A stretch of 64,000 nt of DNA, taken from Archangium violaceum (GTDB lineage: Bacteria; Myxococcota; Myxococcia; Myxococcales; Myxococcaceae). This document shows positions 17,158-25,562 of the stretch, one piece after another. The DNA is taken from the NCBI RefSeq assembly GCF_016887565.1, contig NZ_CP069396.1:3189001-3253000 (forward strand). Direction: 5' to 3'. The position numbers were made by a program, and so were the translations under genes. The notes below the pieces were generated by a model. It made no database searches. It worked only from the letters and a program-made list of their open reading frames with translations, and had not been told where the DNA came from. Each line of letters begins with the position of its first letter. Position 1 is the stretch's first letter.

Positions 17158-19083
17158 TCAGTGGGTTCCACGCCGAGGCTTCCGTCCGTGTTCAGGGCGG
17201 GAGCCTTCGTGCTTCCTGGGGGCCTTGGATGCGGAGGCCTTGGAGCCGCGGGCGTGGCGTGTCTCCACCTTCCGGGACTTCGAGCCCCTCGAGGCGCGGG
17301 CCTTGGCGCTGACTGGCTTTCCTTCCGTCGTGGGAACCGGAGCGGGAGTGGGGGTCTCCGCGGGCGGAGTCGGAGGCGGCGCCGCCGGAGTGTTCTCGGG
17401 AGAGGCGGGAGCGGTGGGGGGCGCCACCTGGGCGGGAGCCTTGTCCTCGCCCCGGACGTCCAGCTTGATGGGCACCCCGAGGGTGGTACCGAGCCGCAGC
17501 AGGAGCACGTCCGGAGCGATGCCATTCTCGCCCATCTCCTGGGAGACCTCGCGCGCGGAGAGCGCATTGCCGTGGGCCCAGAGTCCCGAGAGGAACGTGC
17601 CGGCCTCGGGGCTGTGCCACCAGGACGGGCCGAAGCGGGCCTTCAGCTGACCCTGGAGCTGACCGGCGAGGAACCACGCGCGGAAGTTGTCGGCGGACTG
17701 GAAGAAGTCCTCCTGCTCCACCAAATAGCGCGCGACGTCGTCGTCGGTGGCCGGCATCTCGTCGACGCGCTCGATGAGGGCCTTGTACAGCTCGCGGGCG
17801 TCGGCGCCCTCCTGACGGTGCAGCGCGAGCTGGTACAGCAGCCGGCCCGCGGCGCGGCGGATGAGGAACAGCTTGTGGGCGCTGGTGGCCGCCAGGTACT
17901 CGGTGCGGTCATTGCCGGTCAGACCGGCGTGCTCCTCCAGCCAGACCGGGTCCTCCATCAAGTCCTCGAGGAGGGCGGCATAGGACTCGGTGACGGTGGG
18001 GTTGCCCAGCTTGGCCAGCTCGAAGCGTGTCTCCTTGGTGAAGGCGTAGTGCAGGGCGTGGCCGAGCTCGTGCAGCAGCCGCCCCTGCTCCAGCGCGCCC
18101 TCGACGGGCCGCACCGACAGACGCACATCCCCGGGCACGGCGACACCCAGCGTCAGCGGGCGCGAGTTCTTGCGCTTCACGTCGTCGCGGCCGTCGATGG
18201 TGACGTTCTTCATCGTCCAGAGGTCCAGGCCCATTCCCGCGAGGGTGGCGTGCGCGCGCGCCAGCTGCTTGTCCTTGGGGAAGAGCCCGTCCACGTCACG
18301 AGGGCGGAACAGCCGGGGCAGGTCCGCGCGGGTGAGGCTCGCGAAGGGGAGTCCCAGCTCGCGCTGGGAGAGCCGCTCCATCACTTGCTTGTAGGGAGCC
18401 TCGGTGGCCTGGAGCACCTCCTCGGCGAGCAGTCCCATCCGGCCCAGGTCGGTCTGCCGCAGCTCGCCGCCGAAGGCCTCGTACGAGGCATAACCCAGCT
18501 CGCGCACCAACTGCTCCGTGCGCTCCTCGCGGCGGCGGATGAGCTGGTTGAGCCGCTCGAGCGCGGGCGTGGCCGCGGTGTAGAGGGCCTTGCGCTTCAC
18601 CGCGCTCTTCTCGTTGGCCAGGAGCCGCTCCAGCTCGCGCCAGCGCACCTCGCGCCCATCCACCTGGAAGCTCAGCGAGGCCTCCAGGTTGGCGATGGCG
18701 TCATTCACCTCGGCCAGCTGCTGGGACAGGTACTCGCCGGCGAAGTGGGACTGGAGCGCGGTGAGGGCGCGCAGCTCGACGGGTTGCGTGGTGCGCTGAC
18801 GCAGCTGGTCGATCTTCCGGATGTTGTCGAGGCTGAAGAGCGCCTCCTTGCCCACGTACGTGGAGGCCACGTCCGCGCGGGCGCCCTCGGCCCAGTAACG
18901 CCACACCAGCTCGTCCTGGGCCTTGAGCAGGCTCTGCGCCTCGGAGGAGAGCCGGGCCACCTCGGCGGCCAGCTTCTGCTCCTCGGTGAGAGGAGCGGGT
19001 GGGGCGGGGGCCTTGGCGGTGACGCACCCGCCGAGGGCGCTGAGACCGAGAGTGAGGACGAGTGCGGGAAGCCTTGGGCGCAT
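17158..19083 (-). CDS. M3-like zinc metallopeptidase lipoprotein
   Basis: A 641-residue predicted peptidase. The signal peptide ends in a lipobox (LGGC, Cys20), so the mature protein should be lipid-anchored. The zinc motif HELGH (about residues 338-342, in LLHELGHALHYAF) and downstream Glu-containing helix (VTESYAALLEDL) fit the M3/oligopeptidase-F-like gluzincins. The catalytic domain is followed by an Ala/Pro-rich linker and a strongly basic Lys/Arg/Ser tail of about 60 residues, which could bind nucleic acid, acidic polymer or cell wall. Start ATG 19083 is only 30 bases from the divergent epmA start, so the two genes share a very short promoter region. Confidence 0.86.
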   Translation of the reverse strand: MRPRLPALVLTLGLSALGGCVTAKAPAPPAPLTEEQKLAAEVARLSSEAQSLLKAQDELVWRYWAEGARADVASTYVGKEALFSLDNIRKIDQLRQRTTQPVELRALTALQSHFAGEYLSQQLAEVNDAIANLEASLSFQVDGREVRWRELERLLANEKSAVKRKALYTAATPALERLNQLIRRREERTEQLVRELGYASYEAFGGELRQTDLGRMGLLAEEVLQATEAPYKQVMERLSQRELGLPFASLTRADLPRLFRPRDVDGLFPKDKQLARAHATLAGMGLDLWTMKNVTIDGRDDVKRKNSRPLTLGVAVPGDVRLSVRPVEGALEQGRLLHELGHALHYAFTKETRFELAKLGNPTVTESYAALLEDLMEDPVWLEEHAGLTGNDRTEYLAATSAHKLFLIRRAAGRLLYQLALHRQEGADARELYKALIERVDEMPATDDDVARYLVEQEDFFQSADNFRAWFLAGQLQGQLKARFGPSWWHSPEAGTFLSGLWAHGNALSAREVSQEMGENGIAPDVLLLRLGTTLGVPIKLDVRGEDKAPAQVAPPTAPASPENTPAAPPPTPPAETPTPAPVPTTEGKPVSAKARASRGSKSRKVETRHARGSKASASKAPRKHEGSRPEHGRKPRRGTH

Positions 19084-19113
19084 GGGACGCGCAATGTAAC
19101 TTCCGCGCCGCTC

Positions 19114-20100
19114 ATGCCCAATCCTGTCCAGTGGCGCTCGGCCGCCGGGAGGCAGGCGCTCTACGGAGCCCTCCGCCGGTTCTTCCTCCAGCTTGGCTAC
19201 CTCGAGGTGGACACCCCGCTGCTCATCCCCGCGCCGGGGATGGAGCCCCACATCACCGCCTTCGAGGTGCCCTTCGTCCCCGAGACGGACGTGGGACAGC
19301 GGCGCACCCTCTACCTGCACACCAGCCCCGAGTACGCGATGAAGCGGCTGCTGGCGGACGGGTCCGGGCCGCTCTTCCAGATTTGCAAGGTATTCCGGAA
19401 CGGGGAGGTGTCGAGGACGCACAACCCCGAGTTCACGATGCTGGAGTTCTACCGGCCCCAGGCGGACTACCACGCCATCATGGCGGACCTGGAGGGGGCG
19501 CTGGCGGAGGCGGACCGGGCGGTGGGCGGGGACGGCTTCTTCTCCCGGACGCCCTACGAGCGGCTGTCCGTACGAGACGCGGTGCTGAGGGCCACGGGGG
19601 TGGACCTGAGGGCGTGCCCGGATGGGGCCTCGCTGAAGCGGGCGGCGGAGGCGGCGGGGGTGCGCACGGGGGACGCGACCCTCTTCGATGACGTCTTCTT
19701 CCACCTCTTCCTGCAGAAGGTGGAGGGGACACTGGGTTGGGAGCGGCCCACCTACCTGACGGAGTACCCCGCCTCCATGGCCTCGCTGGCGCGGCTCAAG
19801 CCGGGGGACCCGTCGGTGGCCGAGCGCACGGAGCTGTACGCGCGGGGCCTGGAGCTGGCCAATGGCTTCTCCGAGCTGACGGATCCGGTGGAGCAGCGTG
19901 CCCGGCTGGTGGAAGAGCAGGAATTCCGGCGGAAGGCGGGCAGGGCCGTCTATCCACTGGACGAGCGCTTCCTCGACGCGGTAGGGCGCATGCCGCCCTC
20001 GGCGGGCATCGCCGTGGGGCTCGATCGTATCTTGATGCTGTTGCTGGGGGTGGAGTCCATTTCGGATGTCCTCCTCTTCCCGGCGCACGAATTCGTTTGA
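19114..20100 (+). CDS. epmA: Elongation factor P--(R)-beta-lysine ligase (GenX/PoxA)
   Basis: A truncated class II lysyl-tRNA-synthetase paralogue that attaches (R)-beta-lysine to a conserved Lys of EF-P, relieving stalls at polyproline. At 328 residues it has the family length and lacks the anticodon-binding domain. Motif 2 is seen as FRNGE and HNPEFTMLEFYR (about 94-114), and motif 3 as GIAVGLDRILMLL near the C-terminus. ATG 19114 gives the expected N-terminus. The partner aminomutase epmB and efp are not nearby. ppa follows 37 bases downstream and may be co-transcribed; both relate to aminoacyl-adenylate chemistry (pyrophosphate release), though that link is inference. Confidence 0.93.
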   Translation: MPNPVQWRSAAGRQALYGALRRFFLQLGYLEVDTPLLIPAPGMEPHITAFEVPFVPETDVGQRRTLYLHTSPEYAMKRLLADGSGPLFQICKVFRNGEVSRTHNPEFTMLEFYRPQADYHAIMADLEGALAEADRAVGGDGFFSRTPYERLSVRDAVLRATGVDLRACPDGASLKRAAEAAGVRTGDATLFDDVFFHLFLQKVEGTLGWERPTYLTEYPASMASLARLKPGDPSVAERTELYARGLELANGFSELTDPVEQRARLVEEQEFRRKAGRAVYPLDERFLDAVGRMPPSAGIAVGLDRILMLLLGVESISDVLLFPAHEFV

Positions 20101-20137
20101 AGGACCCCGGACGCGCGAGCGCCCGAGAAGAAGCGAT

Positions 20138-20806
20138 ATGGCCACGAAGAATCAACCGCAGCTCCACACCTTGCAGGCCCACCCCTGGCATGGCGTTTCG
20201 CCTGGCGCGGAGGCGCCCGAGGTCGTCACCGCCTACATCGAGATCGTGCCCACCGACACGGTGAAGTACGAGCTGGACAAGGAGACGGGCATCCTCCGGT
20301 TGGACCGGCCGCAGCGCTTCTCCAGCCAGTGCCCCACGCTCTACGGGTTCATTCCCCAGACGTACTGCGGCGATCTCGTGGCGAAGCGTTGCGCGGAGCG
20401 CACCGGCATCAAGGACATCAAGGGCGATGGAGATCCGCTCGACATCTGCGTGCTGACGGAGAAGGTGATTCCGAGCGGGGCCCTGCTGGTGCACGCGATT
20501 CCGGTGGGCGGCTTCCGCATGGTCGATGGCAACGAGGCCGACGACAAGATCATCGCCGTGCTGGAGTCGGACCTCGTCTACGGGGCGCTGCAGCACGTGG
20601 CGCAGCTGCCGACCGCGCTCGTGGATCGCCTCAAGCACTACTTCCTCACCTACAAGCAGATTCCCAGTGAGGTGAAGCGCTCGGTGCAGATCGTCGAGAT
20701 GTACGACCAGAGCGAGGCGCACGAGATCATCAAGCGCAGCATGAAGGACTACCAGAAGGACTACGGCGCGGCGCCCGCGCGCAAGCCGCGCGGCCGCAAG
20801 AGCTGA
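20138..20806 (+). CDS. ppa: Inorganic pyrophosphatase, family I
   Basis: Cytoplasmic enzyme that hydrolyses pyrophosphate to two phosphates, pulling biosynthetic reactions forward. The 222-residue protein shows the strand EIVPTDTVKYELDKETG, the segment CPTLYGFIPQTYCGD and the metal-binding signature DGDPLDICV. The C-terminus is a basic tail (RKPRGRKS). ATG 20138 is in frame with the conserved N-terminal segment. Spacing of 37 bases after epmA suggests an operon; a strong hairpin follows the stop. Confidence 0.95.
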   Translation: MATKNQPQLHTLQAHPWHGVSPGAEAPEVVTAYIEIVPTDTVKYELDKETGILRLDRPQRFSSQCPTLYGFIPQTYCGDLVAKRCAERTGIKDIKGDGDPLDICVLTEKVIPSGALLVHAIPVGGFRMVDGNEADDKIIAVLESDLVYGALQHVAQLPTALVDRLKHYFLTYKQIPSEVKRSVQIVEMYDQSEAHEIIKRSMKDYQKDYGAAPARKPRGRKS

Positions 20807-20817
20807 GACACCCTTCC

Positions 20818-20862
20818 CACGAAGGAGCGGAGACGAACCGTCGGCGTGTCCGCTCCTTCGTG
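20818..20862. terminator. Bidirectional hairpin terminator between ppa and the aldo-keto reductase
   Basis: Perfect 14-bp arms (CACGAAGGAGCGGA at 20818-20831 and its complement at 20849-20862) enclose a 17-base loop. It lies 11 bases after the ppa stop and 17 before the stop of the convergent gene, an ideal site for a shared terminator. Confidence 0.75.
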
Positions 20863-20879
20863 CGTGCCGCGCCGAGGCG

Positions 20880-21881
20880 TCAGTGGCGCTCGCTGTCGAG
20901 GTGCTTCATCTGTTCCGCGCCGTAGCGGTCGCCGGAGATCTTCACGAGCGCCTCGAGTGCGGTGAGATCCTCCTTCGACAGCGGACGCTCCAGGGCCCCG
21001 AGCGAGTCCTCGAGCTGCGCGACGGTCGTGGCGCCGACCACGGGAACGAACGCCGGCTGGCGCGCGAGCACCCAGGCGACCGCGAGCTGACCCGGCGTCA
21101 TGCGGCGCTCGTGGGCGAAGCGCTGGAGGGCGTCCACGGCGTCCTCGTTCTTCTCCCGATTGGCGCCGGAGAAGCGGGGGAGGTAGGCGCGGAAGTCTCC
21201 CGGTCCCTTCGGCTTGCTGCCGGTGAGGAGGCCTCGCGAGAAGACGCCGTAGAGCGTCGCGCTGATGCCCAGCTCGTTGAGCACGGGGAAGATCTCCGCC
21301 TCGGGGCCGCGGCTGGCGAGCGAGTACTCGATCTGCAGATCGACGATGGGGTGGACGCGGTGGGCGCGGCGGATGGTCTCGACGCCGACCTCGGACAGCC
21401 CGATGTGGCGCACGTAGCCCGCCTTCACGAGGTCGGCGATCGCGCCGATGGTGTCCTCGATGGGGACATTGGGGTCCAACCGCGCGGGGCGGTAGATGTC
21501 GATGTACTCCACCCCCAGCCGCTTCAGGCTGTAGGCGATGAAGTTCTTCACCGCGACCGGGCGCGTGTCGTTGCCGAGCCAGTTCCCATCCGGCCCTCGG
21601 AGCGCGCCGAACTTCACGGAGATCCGCACCCGGTCCCTCCGTCCTGCGATGGCCCGCCCCACGAGCATCTCGTTGTGGCCCATCCCGTAGAAGTCTCCCG
21701 TGTCGATCAGGGTGACGCCGCGCTCGATCGCCGTCTGGATCGTCCGGATGCTCTCGGCGTCATCGGTCGCGCCGTACATGCCCGACATTCCCATGCAGCC
21801 GAGTCCCAGGGGGAAGACCTCGGGACCCGTGGAACCCAGCTTCACCGTGCGCTGCGTCTTCTTCGCTTCGTGCGTGCTCAT
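20880..21881 (-). CDS. Aldo/keto reductase
   Basis: A 333-residue NADPH-dependent oxidoreductase of the (beta/alpha)8 AKR fold. The N-terminal GLGCMGMSGMYG, the active-site residues D60, Y65 and K90, and the cofactor-binding stretch VPVVGATTVAQLEDSLGA are present. The fourth tetrad residue, usually His in an LYQxHRxD-type segment, aligns with Ala133 (IYRPARLDP), so catalysis may differ from standard AKRs. It is divergent from a LysR gene with a GAATA-N5-TATTC inverted repeat in the 74-base gap, which suggests LysR control. Substrate unknown. Confidence 0.9.
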   Translation of the reverse strand: MSTHEAKKTQRTVKLGSTGPEVFPLGLGCMGMSGMYGATDDAESIRTIQTAIERGVTLIDTGDFYGMGHNEMLVGRAIAGRRDRVRISVKFGALRGPDGNWLGNDTRPVAVKNFIAYSLKRLGVEYIDIYRPARLDPNVPIEDTIGAIADLVKAGYVRHIGLSEVGVETIRRAHRVHPIVDLQIEYSLASRGPEAEIFPVLNELGISATLYGVFSRGLLTGSKPKGPGDFRAYLPRFSGANREKNEDAVDALQRFAHERRMTPGQLAVAWVLARQPAFVPVVGATTVAQLEDSLGALERPLSKEDLTALEALVKISGDRYGAEQMKHLDSERH

Positions 21882-21935
21882 CGTTCGTTGCTCCTTCCAC
21901 GCGAAGAGTCATGCTTCGACACTCTGAAATCCAAT

Positions 21936-21950
21936 GAATAGGATGTATTC
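21936..21950. promoter_or_regulatory. Candidate LysR operator in divergent promoter
   Basis: Inverted repeat GAATA-GGATG-TATTC, perfect over both 5-base arms, lies between the divergent aldo-keto reductase and LysR genes, 5 bases before the LysR ATG. LysR proteins typically bind dyad sites with T-N11-A spacing in such gaps. Binding is inferred only. Confidence 0.4.
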
Positions 21951-21955
21951 CAATC

Positions 21956-22873
21956 ATGCACGGCATCTATGAGAAGGATCTCGATCTCAACCTGATTCGA
22001 GTCTTCGTCGTGGTGGCGGAGGCGGGAAGTGTCACGGAGGCCGCGAGTCGCCTCTACCTCACCCAGCCCGCGGTGAGCGCGGCACTCAGGCGCCTCACGT
22101 CGACGGTCGGAGCGCCGCTCTTCGTCCGCGCGGGACGCGGACTCGCGCTCACGACGCGCGGGCAGCGCCTGTTCGCCTCGGCGCGGCCGCACCTGCAGGC
22201 GCTCGTCGAGGCGGCCGTCTCTCCGACGACGTTCGACCCGAAGACGAGCGAGCGGACCGTGCGGATTGGCCTCTCGGACGCGAACGAGGCGTGGCTCCTT
22301 CCGCCCCTCCTTCGGCTGCTCGCCGAGGAGGCTCCACGCATGAAGCTCATCGTGATTCCGGTTCAGTTCCGCACCATCGCCGAGGCGCTGGGCTCCTCGG
22401 CGGTGGACCTGGCGGTGACGGTGGCCGACGAGCTGCCCGCCGACACGCGGCGCCGCACGCTGTTCACCGGGGGCTTCGTGTGCCTCTTCGATCCGCGGCA
22501 TGCCCGGCTGGGGAAGCGCCTGACGCTGGAGCGCTACCTCGAGCACGAGCACGTCATCGTCTCGTACAACGGAGACCTTCGCGGCGTCGTGGAGGACATG
22601 TTCGGCATCCAGCGGCGCGTGCGGGTGTCGGTGCCGACGTTCCAGAGCATCGGTGCCCTCGTGGAGGGCAGCGCCCTGCTCGCCACGGTGCCCGAGCGGG
22701 TCGCACGTGAGATCATCTCGCTGCGTCCGAGCCTCCGCACGACGACGCTGCCGCCGGAGGTGGAGATGGGGGGCGCGCCGATGGAGCTCCTCTGGCGGAG
22801 CACGGTCGAGGACGATGAGGCCATCCGCTTCATGCGCGGCCTGGTGGTGCGCGTGAGCGAAACGGCGGCCTGA
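21956..22873 (+). CDS. LysR-family transcriptional regulator
   Basis: A 305-residue regulator. The N-terminal winged HTH is textbook LysR: DLNLIRVFVVVAEAGSVTEAA, then LTQPAVSAALRRL and LFVRAGRGLALTTRG. The rest is the two-lobed substrate-binding domain that senses a small-molecule coinducer. No Shine-Dalgarno is visible before ATG 21956 (the dyad occupies that space), so translation may be weak or leaderless. Divergent placement suggests it controls the aldo-keto reductase gene and perhaps itself. Confidence 0.93.
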   Translation: MHGIYEKDLDLNLIRVFVVVAEAGSVTEAASRLYLTQPAVSAALRRLTSTVGAPLFVRAGRGLALTTRGQRLFASARPHLQALVEAAVSPTTFDPKTSERTVRIGLSDANEAWLLPPLLRLLAEEAPRMKLIVIPVQFRTIAEALGSSAVDLAVTVADELPADTRRRTLFTGGFVCLFDPRHARLGKRLTLERYLEHEHVIVSYNGDLRGVVEDMFGIQRRVRVSVPTFQSIGALVEGSALLATVPERVAREIISLRPSLRTTTLPPEVEMGGAPMELLWRSTVEDDEAIRFMRGLVVRVSETAA

Positions 22874-22903
22874 CCCCGTGGACTGTGCGAACATCGCGGG
22901 TCC

Positions 22904-23890
22904 ATGAGAAAGCTCTTCTTGCTCTCCTGTCTGCTCCTGGCGGTGGGTTGTGCCTCCTCCCAGACCGTGCCGGGAGCTGGCTCCGATTCACTGCACCAGG
23001 TGAAGCGCGTGAAGGTCGCCGAAGGTGTCGAGCTCGAGGTGCTCGACTTCGGCGGGCAGGGCCCTGCGCTCGTGTTCCTGGCGGGCCTGGGCAACACCGG
23101 CCACGTCTTCGACGGGCTCGCGCCCGAGTTCACCACGAACCATCACGTCTATGCCTTCACTCGCCGGGGGTTCGGCGCCTCGAGCTGGCCCGATACGGGC
23201 TATGACACCGCCACACTGGGCCAGGATGTCGTTCACGCACTGGATGGCCTGGGAATCGGGAAGGCATCGCTCGCGGGTCACTCCATGGCGGGGGACGAGA
23301 TGACCTGGGTGGGGAGCCACCATCCGGAGCGCATCGACAAGCTGGTCTTCCTGGACGCGACGGATGACAGGGCGGAGATCTCCGAGTTCCTGAGGAGCTT
23401 CTCGAATCCGCCCATGCCCACCGTCTCCCTCGAGGGTCTGCCGTCACGCGATGCCGTCGCGGCCGCCCTCGAGCGAGACCTGGGCGGCCCCGTCCCCGAC
23501 CACGAGATCGACCAGGGCCACGAGTTCGATCCCACCACGGGCCGCTACCTGCGCCCGCACCGGCGCCCGGATGCGGTGGAACAGATGCTCCGGGGAGTGG
23601 CGAAGCCGGACTTCTCCGCGCTGCGTGCGCCCGTGCTCTCCCTCTTCGACGGAGAGGGGTTCCCCCAGTGGCTGGAGTTCGTCGCGGGCCTTGAGAGCAC
23701 GCCCGCGGACTTCCGGGAGCAGGCGAGGGCCTTCCTGCCCGTGCTGCGACAGCACACGGCCGAAGCGGATGCCGCGCTGCGGAAGCTGCCGGGCTGGAAG
23801 CTGGTGAAGCTGGAGAACGCGCGGCACTACATCTGGCTCACGAACCGGGCCGATGTCGTGCGGGAGATGTGCGCCTTCCTCGCGCCTTGA
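22904..23890 (+). CDS. Alpha/beta hydrolase lipoprotein
   Basis: A 328-residue hydrolase. The N-terminus is a lipoprotein signal (lipobox LAVGC, Cys16). The core shows the oxyanion-side motif GLGNTGHVFD, nucleophile elbow GHSMAG (Ser), and a late His in NARHYIW. The acid is probably one of the Asp residues after the FLDATDD or LFDGEG strands. A cap region lies between. Substrate cannot be deduced. It starts 30 bases after the LysR stop and may be read with it. The gene converges on the LecA-like lipoprotein gene with only 18 bases between stops. Confidence 0.88.
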   Translation: MRKLFLLSCLLLAVGCASSQTVPGAGSDSLHQVKRVKVAEGVELEVLDFGGQGPALVFLAGLGNTGHVFDGLAPEFTTNHHVYAFTRRGFGASSWPDTGYDTATLGQDVVHALDGLGIGKASLAGHSMAGDEMTWVGSHHPERIDKLVFLDATDDRAEISEFLRSFSNPPMPTVSLEGLPSRDAVAAALERDLGGPVPDHEIDQGHEFDPTTGRYLRPHRRPDAVEQMLRGVAKPDFSALRAPVLSLFDGEGFPQWLEFVAGLESTPADFREQARAFLPVLRQHTAEADAALRKLPGWKLVKLENARHYIWLTNRADVVREMCAFLAP

Positions 23891-23908
23891 AGTCCCTGCT
23901 GCCCCGTC

Positions 23909-25267
23909 TCAGGGTGCATGCACGGTGGCGTCGAAGCTCCCTCCGAACACGGGAAGACACCGGGTGCGGCATATCACTGGCGACCCGTCCGTGAAGCAGT
24001 ACTTGTTGCAGTTGAACGTGAAGGTGGCGATGTCGCAATCCGCGAAGGTATACAGGCTCACGCCGTTGATGAAGAGCTCGAGCTTCCCGCTGGCCGGGGC
24101 CAGCAGGATGCTTTCTTCCCCGACATGGAAGATCTGCTCTCCGATCCTTCCGTAAAGGGCATTGGGCCTTTCCGTGGGGAACGGGAAGGGTCCGTTCTCG
24201 GTCGAGCCACAGCAGCCGGCGGGACCATAGCTGCATGTCAGGTCGGAGTTGGGAAAGGTCCGTGAATACCAGAACAGCTTGCCTGTCGCCGATATGAGGA
24301 GGGGTGTGCCCTTTTCAATCTCGAAGGAGGTTTCGGCCGGAGCTCTAAAGTCGGGCGTTTTGGATATGGGCTGGTGTTGGGTGAAATCCTCGGGACGCAG
24401 GGAGCCGAGGCCACGGGCTGGCACGACACCGAGCCCGACCTCGACGTCGAATCCGCCATGGGTGTCGTCCGTCCGGTTGATGAGCAGCTCCAGCCTGTCA
24501 TTGGCGGGCGACAAGAAGACGGTCTCTCGTCCCAGGTCGAGCACCTTCCCAGCGATCCGGCCATGGAGCCTGAAGGCCCGGCGGTGGGGCAGTACGGAGA
24601 GGGGCTTGACGTTCTTGCTACCGTTGGCGTCGAAGTTGACCCCGCCTGACTCGACGGTGCCCCGGGCGGTGATGAAGACCTTGCGGCCCTTGGTGAGCTG
24701 GATTTCCGTGGGCAGCCATTCCGATGTGTCGGCTTCGACCCGGACCGTGTGCGTCTCGAGCACGCTGTTGTCCGTGAGGGGGGGCGAGTCCGCGAGTACC
24801 TCGGGCTCGAGGAGCGTGTCATGGACTCGGACGGAGAACCTCCCCGTGATGCTGCTCTCGCAGTAGTTGATGAGCAGCTCCAGGGGGCCATCTTCGGGCG
24901 CCACCAGGGCGAGCTCCTCTCCCACGGGGAACACGCGCTGACCGATACGGGCGAGGAGGCGATACGCCGGGCCAGGGAACATGCAGGAGGTCGTCTGGGA
25001 TCGCCGGACGGTGGAGCCCTCCGGCCCCACCTCGCCGATGTCTGTTTGGAGGGTCCCGGTGGCCTGGATGAGCAGGGCCTGCCCCTGGTGGATGGTGAGC
25101 CCCGTATCGACGGAACTCTGGTCCTGACCCACCTCGAAGGACGCATAGCCCGTGAAGTCCTTTTCCTCCAGCTCCAAGACGGATCTGGGCGGCGCGGGCT
25201 TCTCGTCGGACGTTTTGCAGCCGAGCAGGCAGAAGCCGCCAACGAGTAGCAGGCACACGAGGCGCAT
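23909..25267 (-). CDS. Lipoprotein with three LecA (PA-IL)-like domains
   Basis: A 452-residue predicted lipoprotein; the signal peptide ends in LLGC (Cys17). Three tandem repeats of about 135 residues share a pattern: GTPLLISATGKL-type strand, a central GRIG strand, VGEE, and SGKLELFING. This matches the LecA/PA-IL-like beta-sandwich seen in galactose-binding lectins and many carbohydrate-enzyme accessory domains. Whether calcium and sugar ligands are kept is unclear. An in-frame ATG at 25321 would add 18 residues before the signal; ATG 25267 is preferred because it opens directly into the hydrophobic core. Codon use is somewhat more AT-rich than in neighbours. A surface carbohydrate-binding role is inferred. 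Confidence 0.75.
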   Translation of the reverse strand: MRLVCLLLVGGFCLLGCKTSDEKPAPPRSVLELEEKDFTGYASFEVGQDQSSVDTGLTIHQGQALLIQATGTLQTDIGEVGPEGSTVRRSQTTSCMFPGPAYRLLARIGQRVFPVGEELALVAPEDGPLELLINYCESSITGRFSVRVHDTLLEPEVLADSPPLTDNSVLETHTVRVEADTSEWLPTEIQLTKGRKVFITARGTVESGGVNFDANGSKNVKPLSVLPHRRAFRLHGRIAGKVLDLGRETVFLSPANDRLELLINRTDDTHGGFDVEVGLGVVPARGLGSLRPEDFTQHQPISKTPDFRAPAETSFEIEKGTPLLISATGKLFWYSRTFPNSDLTCSYGPAGCCGSTENGPFPFPTERPNALYGRIGEQIFHVGEESILLAPASGKLELFINGVSLYTFADCDIATFTFNCNKYCFTDGSPVICRTRCLPVFGGSFDATVHAP

Positions 25268-25562
25268 GGAGCTCTCGCCGTTGCGTGGAATGGGCAGGGG
25301 TGAGGCAATGGCTTCCTTCATGATTCTCTCTCGTCTCGAGAACCCGCCGGCCCAGGTACGGAGAGTCTGGCACGCGGGGCCGGGCGCGTACAACCGGAAC
25401 GCCGCGAGCCGAAGGGCGAACTGTCCAAATGTGTGGCGAATGCAGATGCACTCCTGTTTCAGGGCACTGGCGCACCTCGAGCGGCCGCACGCGTTCGAGT
25501 GGCGATGAGCGCCTTCCTCGTGCATTGAAGCCGGGCGATGATGCACCGGAGAGGTGAAGTGA

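Noticed and set aside
17161-19113. Upstream extension of epmA through the antisense of the metallopeptidase gene
   Set aside because: The extension is Gly/Ala/Leu-rich and unrelated to the EpmA family; ATG 19114 gives the normal EpmA length.
25322-25562. Sigma-54-like TGGCAC element upstream of the NAPE-PLD-like gene
   Set aside because: The matching -12 element (TTGC at correct spacing) is missing, so it does not meet the promoter consensus.
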